NCBI RefSeq assembly: GCF_036370855.1
Contig: NC_088098.1
Coordinates: forward strand, 35,963,981-36,027,980
Direction: 5' to 3'
From: Dromaius novaehollandiae
Lineage: Eukaryota; Chordata; Aves; Casuariiformes; Dromaiidae
DNA length: 64,000 nt
Below the pieces are notes generated by a model. That model did no database searches. It was not told the DNA's origin and saw nothing but the letters and a program-made list of their open reading frames with translations. The stretch's first letter is position 1, and the number at the start of each line of letters is the position of its first letter. Below are positions 63,732 through 64,000 of this stretch, in pieces. The position numbers and the translations under genes are program-made.

Positions 63732-63867
63732 ATGAAGTTTTTCCTAATCCTTGGGTTTTGCCTCCTACCCCTGATTGCTCAGGGGAAAGTCTTTCAAAGG
63801 TGTGAGCTGGCAGCAGCTATGAAGAAACATGGATTGAGTAATTACCGGGGATACAGCCTGGGACACT
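63732..63867 (+). CDS. LYZ: Lysozyme C, exon 1 (signal peptide and residues 1-27); gene continues beyond the window
   Basis: The open frame starts at ATG 63732 (ACAACATGA, A at -3). It encodes an 18-residue signal peptide, [18 protein letters not shown], then mature [18 protein letters not shown] and NYRGYSLGH, reaching a GTAAGT donor at 63868 after the first base of the W28 codon. The product is a secreted c-type lysozyme that hydrolyses the beta-1,4 bond between N-acetylmuramic acid and N-acetylglucosamine in bacterial peptidoglycan. C6 (first disulfide partner) and helix A are present. The catalytic E35 and D52 lie in exon 2, outside the window. Compared with hen, the differences in the mature part are G4Q, R14K, D18S and N27H. 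The signal length, exon boundary and phase are those of the hen gene. Only 45 codons are visible, so functionality of the whole protein cannot be judged. Confidence 0.95.
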
Positions 63868-64000
63868 GTAAGTCTGCCGTCTTATGATTTCCAGGGGGTG
63901 TACGGGGTAGGAATTACCATTTAACAAACTTTGTTGAAGTGAGCAGGCCTGTGTGAATGCTGGAATTCAGAAGTTAAGAGCCCACTGGGTTAGTCCACTT
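63868..64000 (+). other. LYZ: LYZ intron 1, 5' part
   Basis: It begins with GTAAGT and runs to the window edge with no further coding sequence. Confidence 0.85.

Overview
This is a nuclear genomic window from a vertebrate, almost certainly a bird. Two recognisable genes lie head-to-tail on the + strand: CPSF6 (about 15.4-48.1 kb) and the start of a c-type lysozyme gene, LYZ (first exon at 63.7 kb, running off the right edge). The order CPSF6 then LYZ is the conserved amniote arrangement (CPM-CPSF6-LYZ-YEATS4 in human). The avian assignment rests on a CR1 LINE tail (about 935-1160), older antisense CR1 relics, the near absence of SINEs, and a lysozyme N-terminus that is clearly close to hen lysozyme but not identical to it. 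The species is not resolved; it is not chicken.

Layout. 1-14.9 kb is AT-rich intergenic DNA with no exon I can support; it holds one CR1 fragment and one GC-richer patch (about 9.6-10.15 kb). 14.97-15.95 kb is a CpG island holding the CPSF6 promoter and first coding exon. CPSF6 has nine coding exons with GT-AG introns that keep one reading frame of 551 codons (552 if the upstream of two adjacent 3' splice sites is used before exon 9). The stop codon lies 5 nt before the exon 9 donor. The message then appears to cross a 7.8 kb intron into a 3'UTR exon of about 5.5 kb ending near 48.08 kb. 48.1-63.5 kb is intergenic DNA that, by synteny, should carry the upstream control region of LYZ. It contains a (TG)23 microsatellite, a strong G-quadruplex candidate, an A13G12 purine tract and a degenerate antisense CR1 relic. 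From 63.58 kb a compact LYZ promoter (kB-type site, paired GAGGAA, GC/KLF box, TATA-like box) leads into the signal-peptide exon.

The two genes are not functionally linked. CPSF6 encodes the 68 kDa subunit of cleavage factor Im, which with NUDT21 reads UGUA elements to choose poly(A) sites. LYZ encodes a secreted antibacterial muramidase. The most interesting signals concern possible self-regulation of CPSF6: UGUA clusters and poly(A) signals inside its own last intron and 3'UTR, and a tandem NAGNAG acceptor in front of the exon encoding its Arg-rich tail. I found no evidence of a wholly new biological system.
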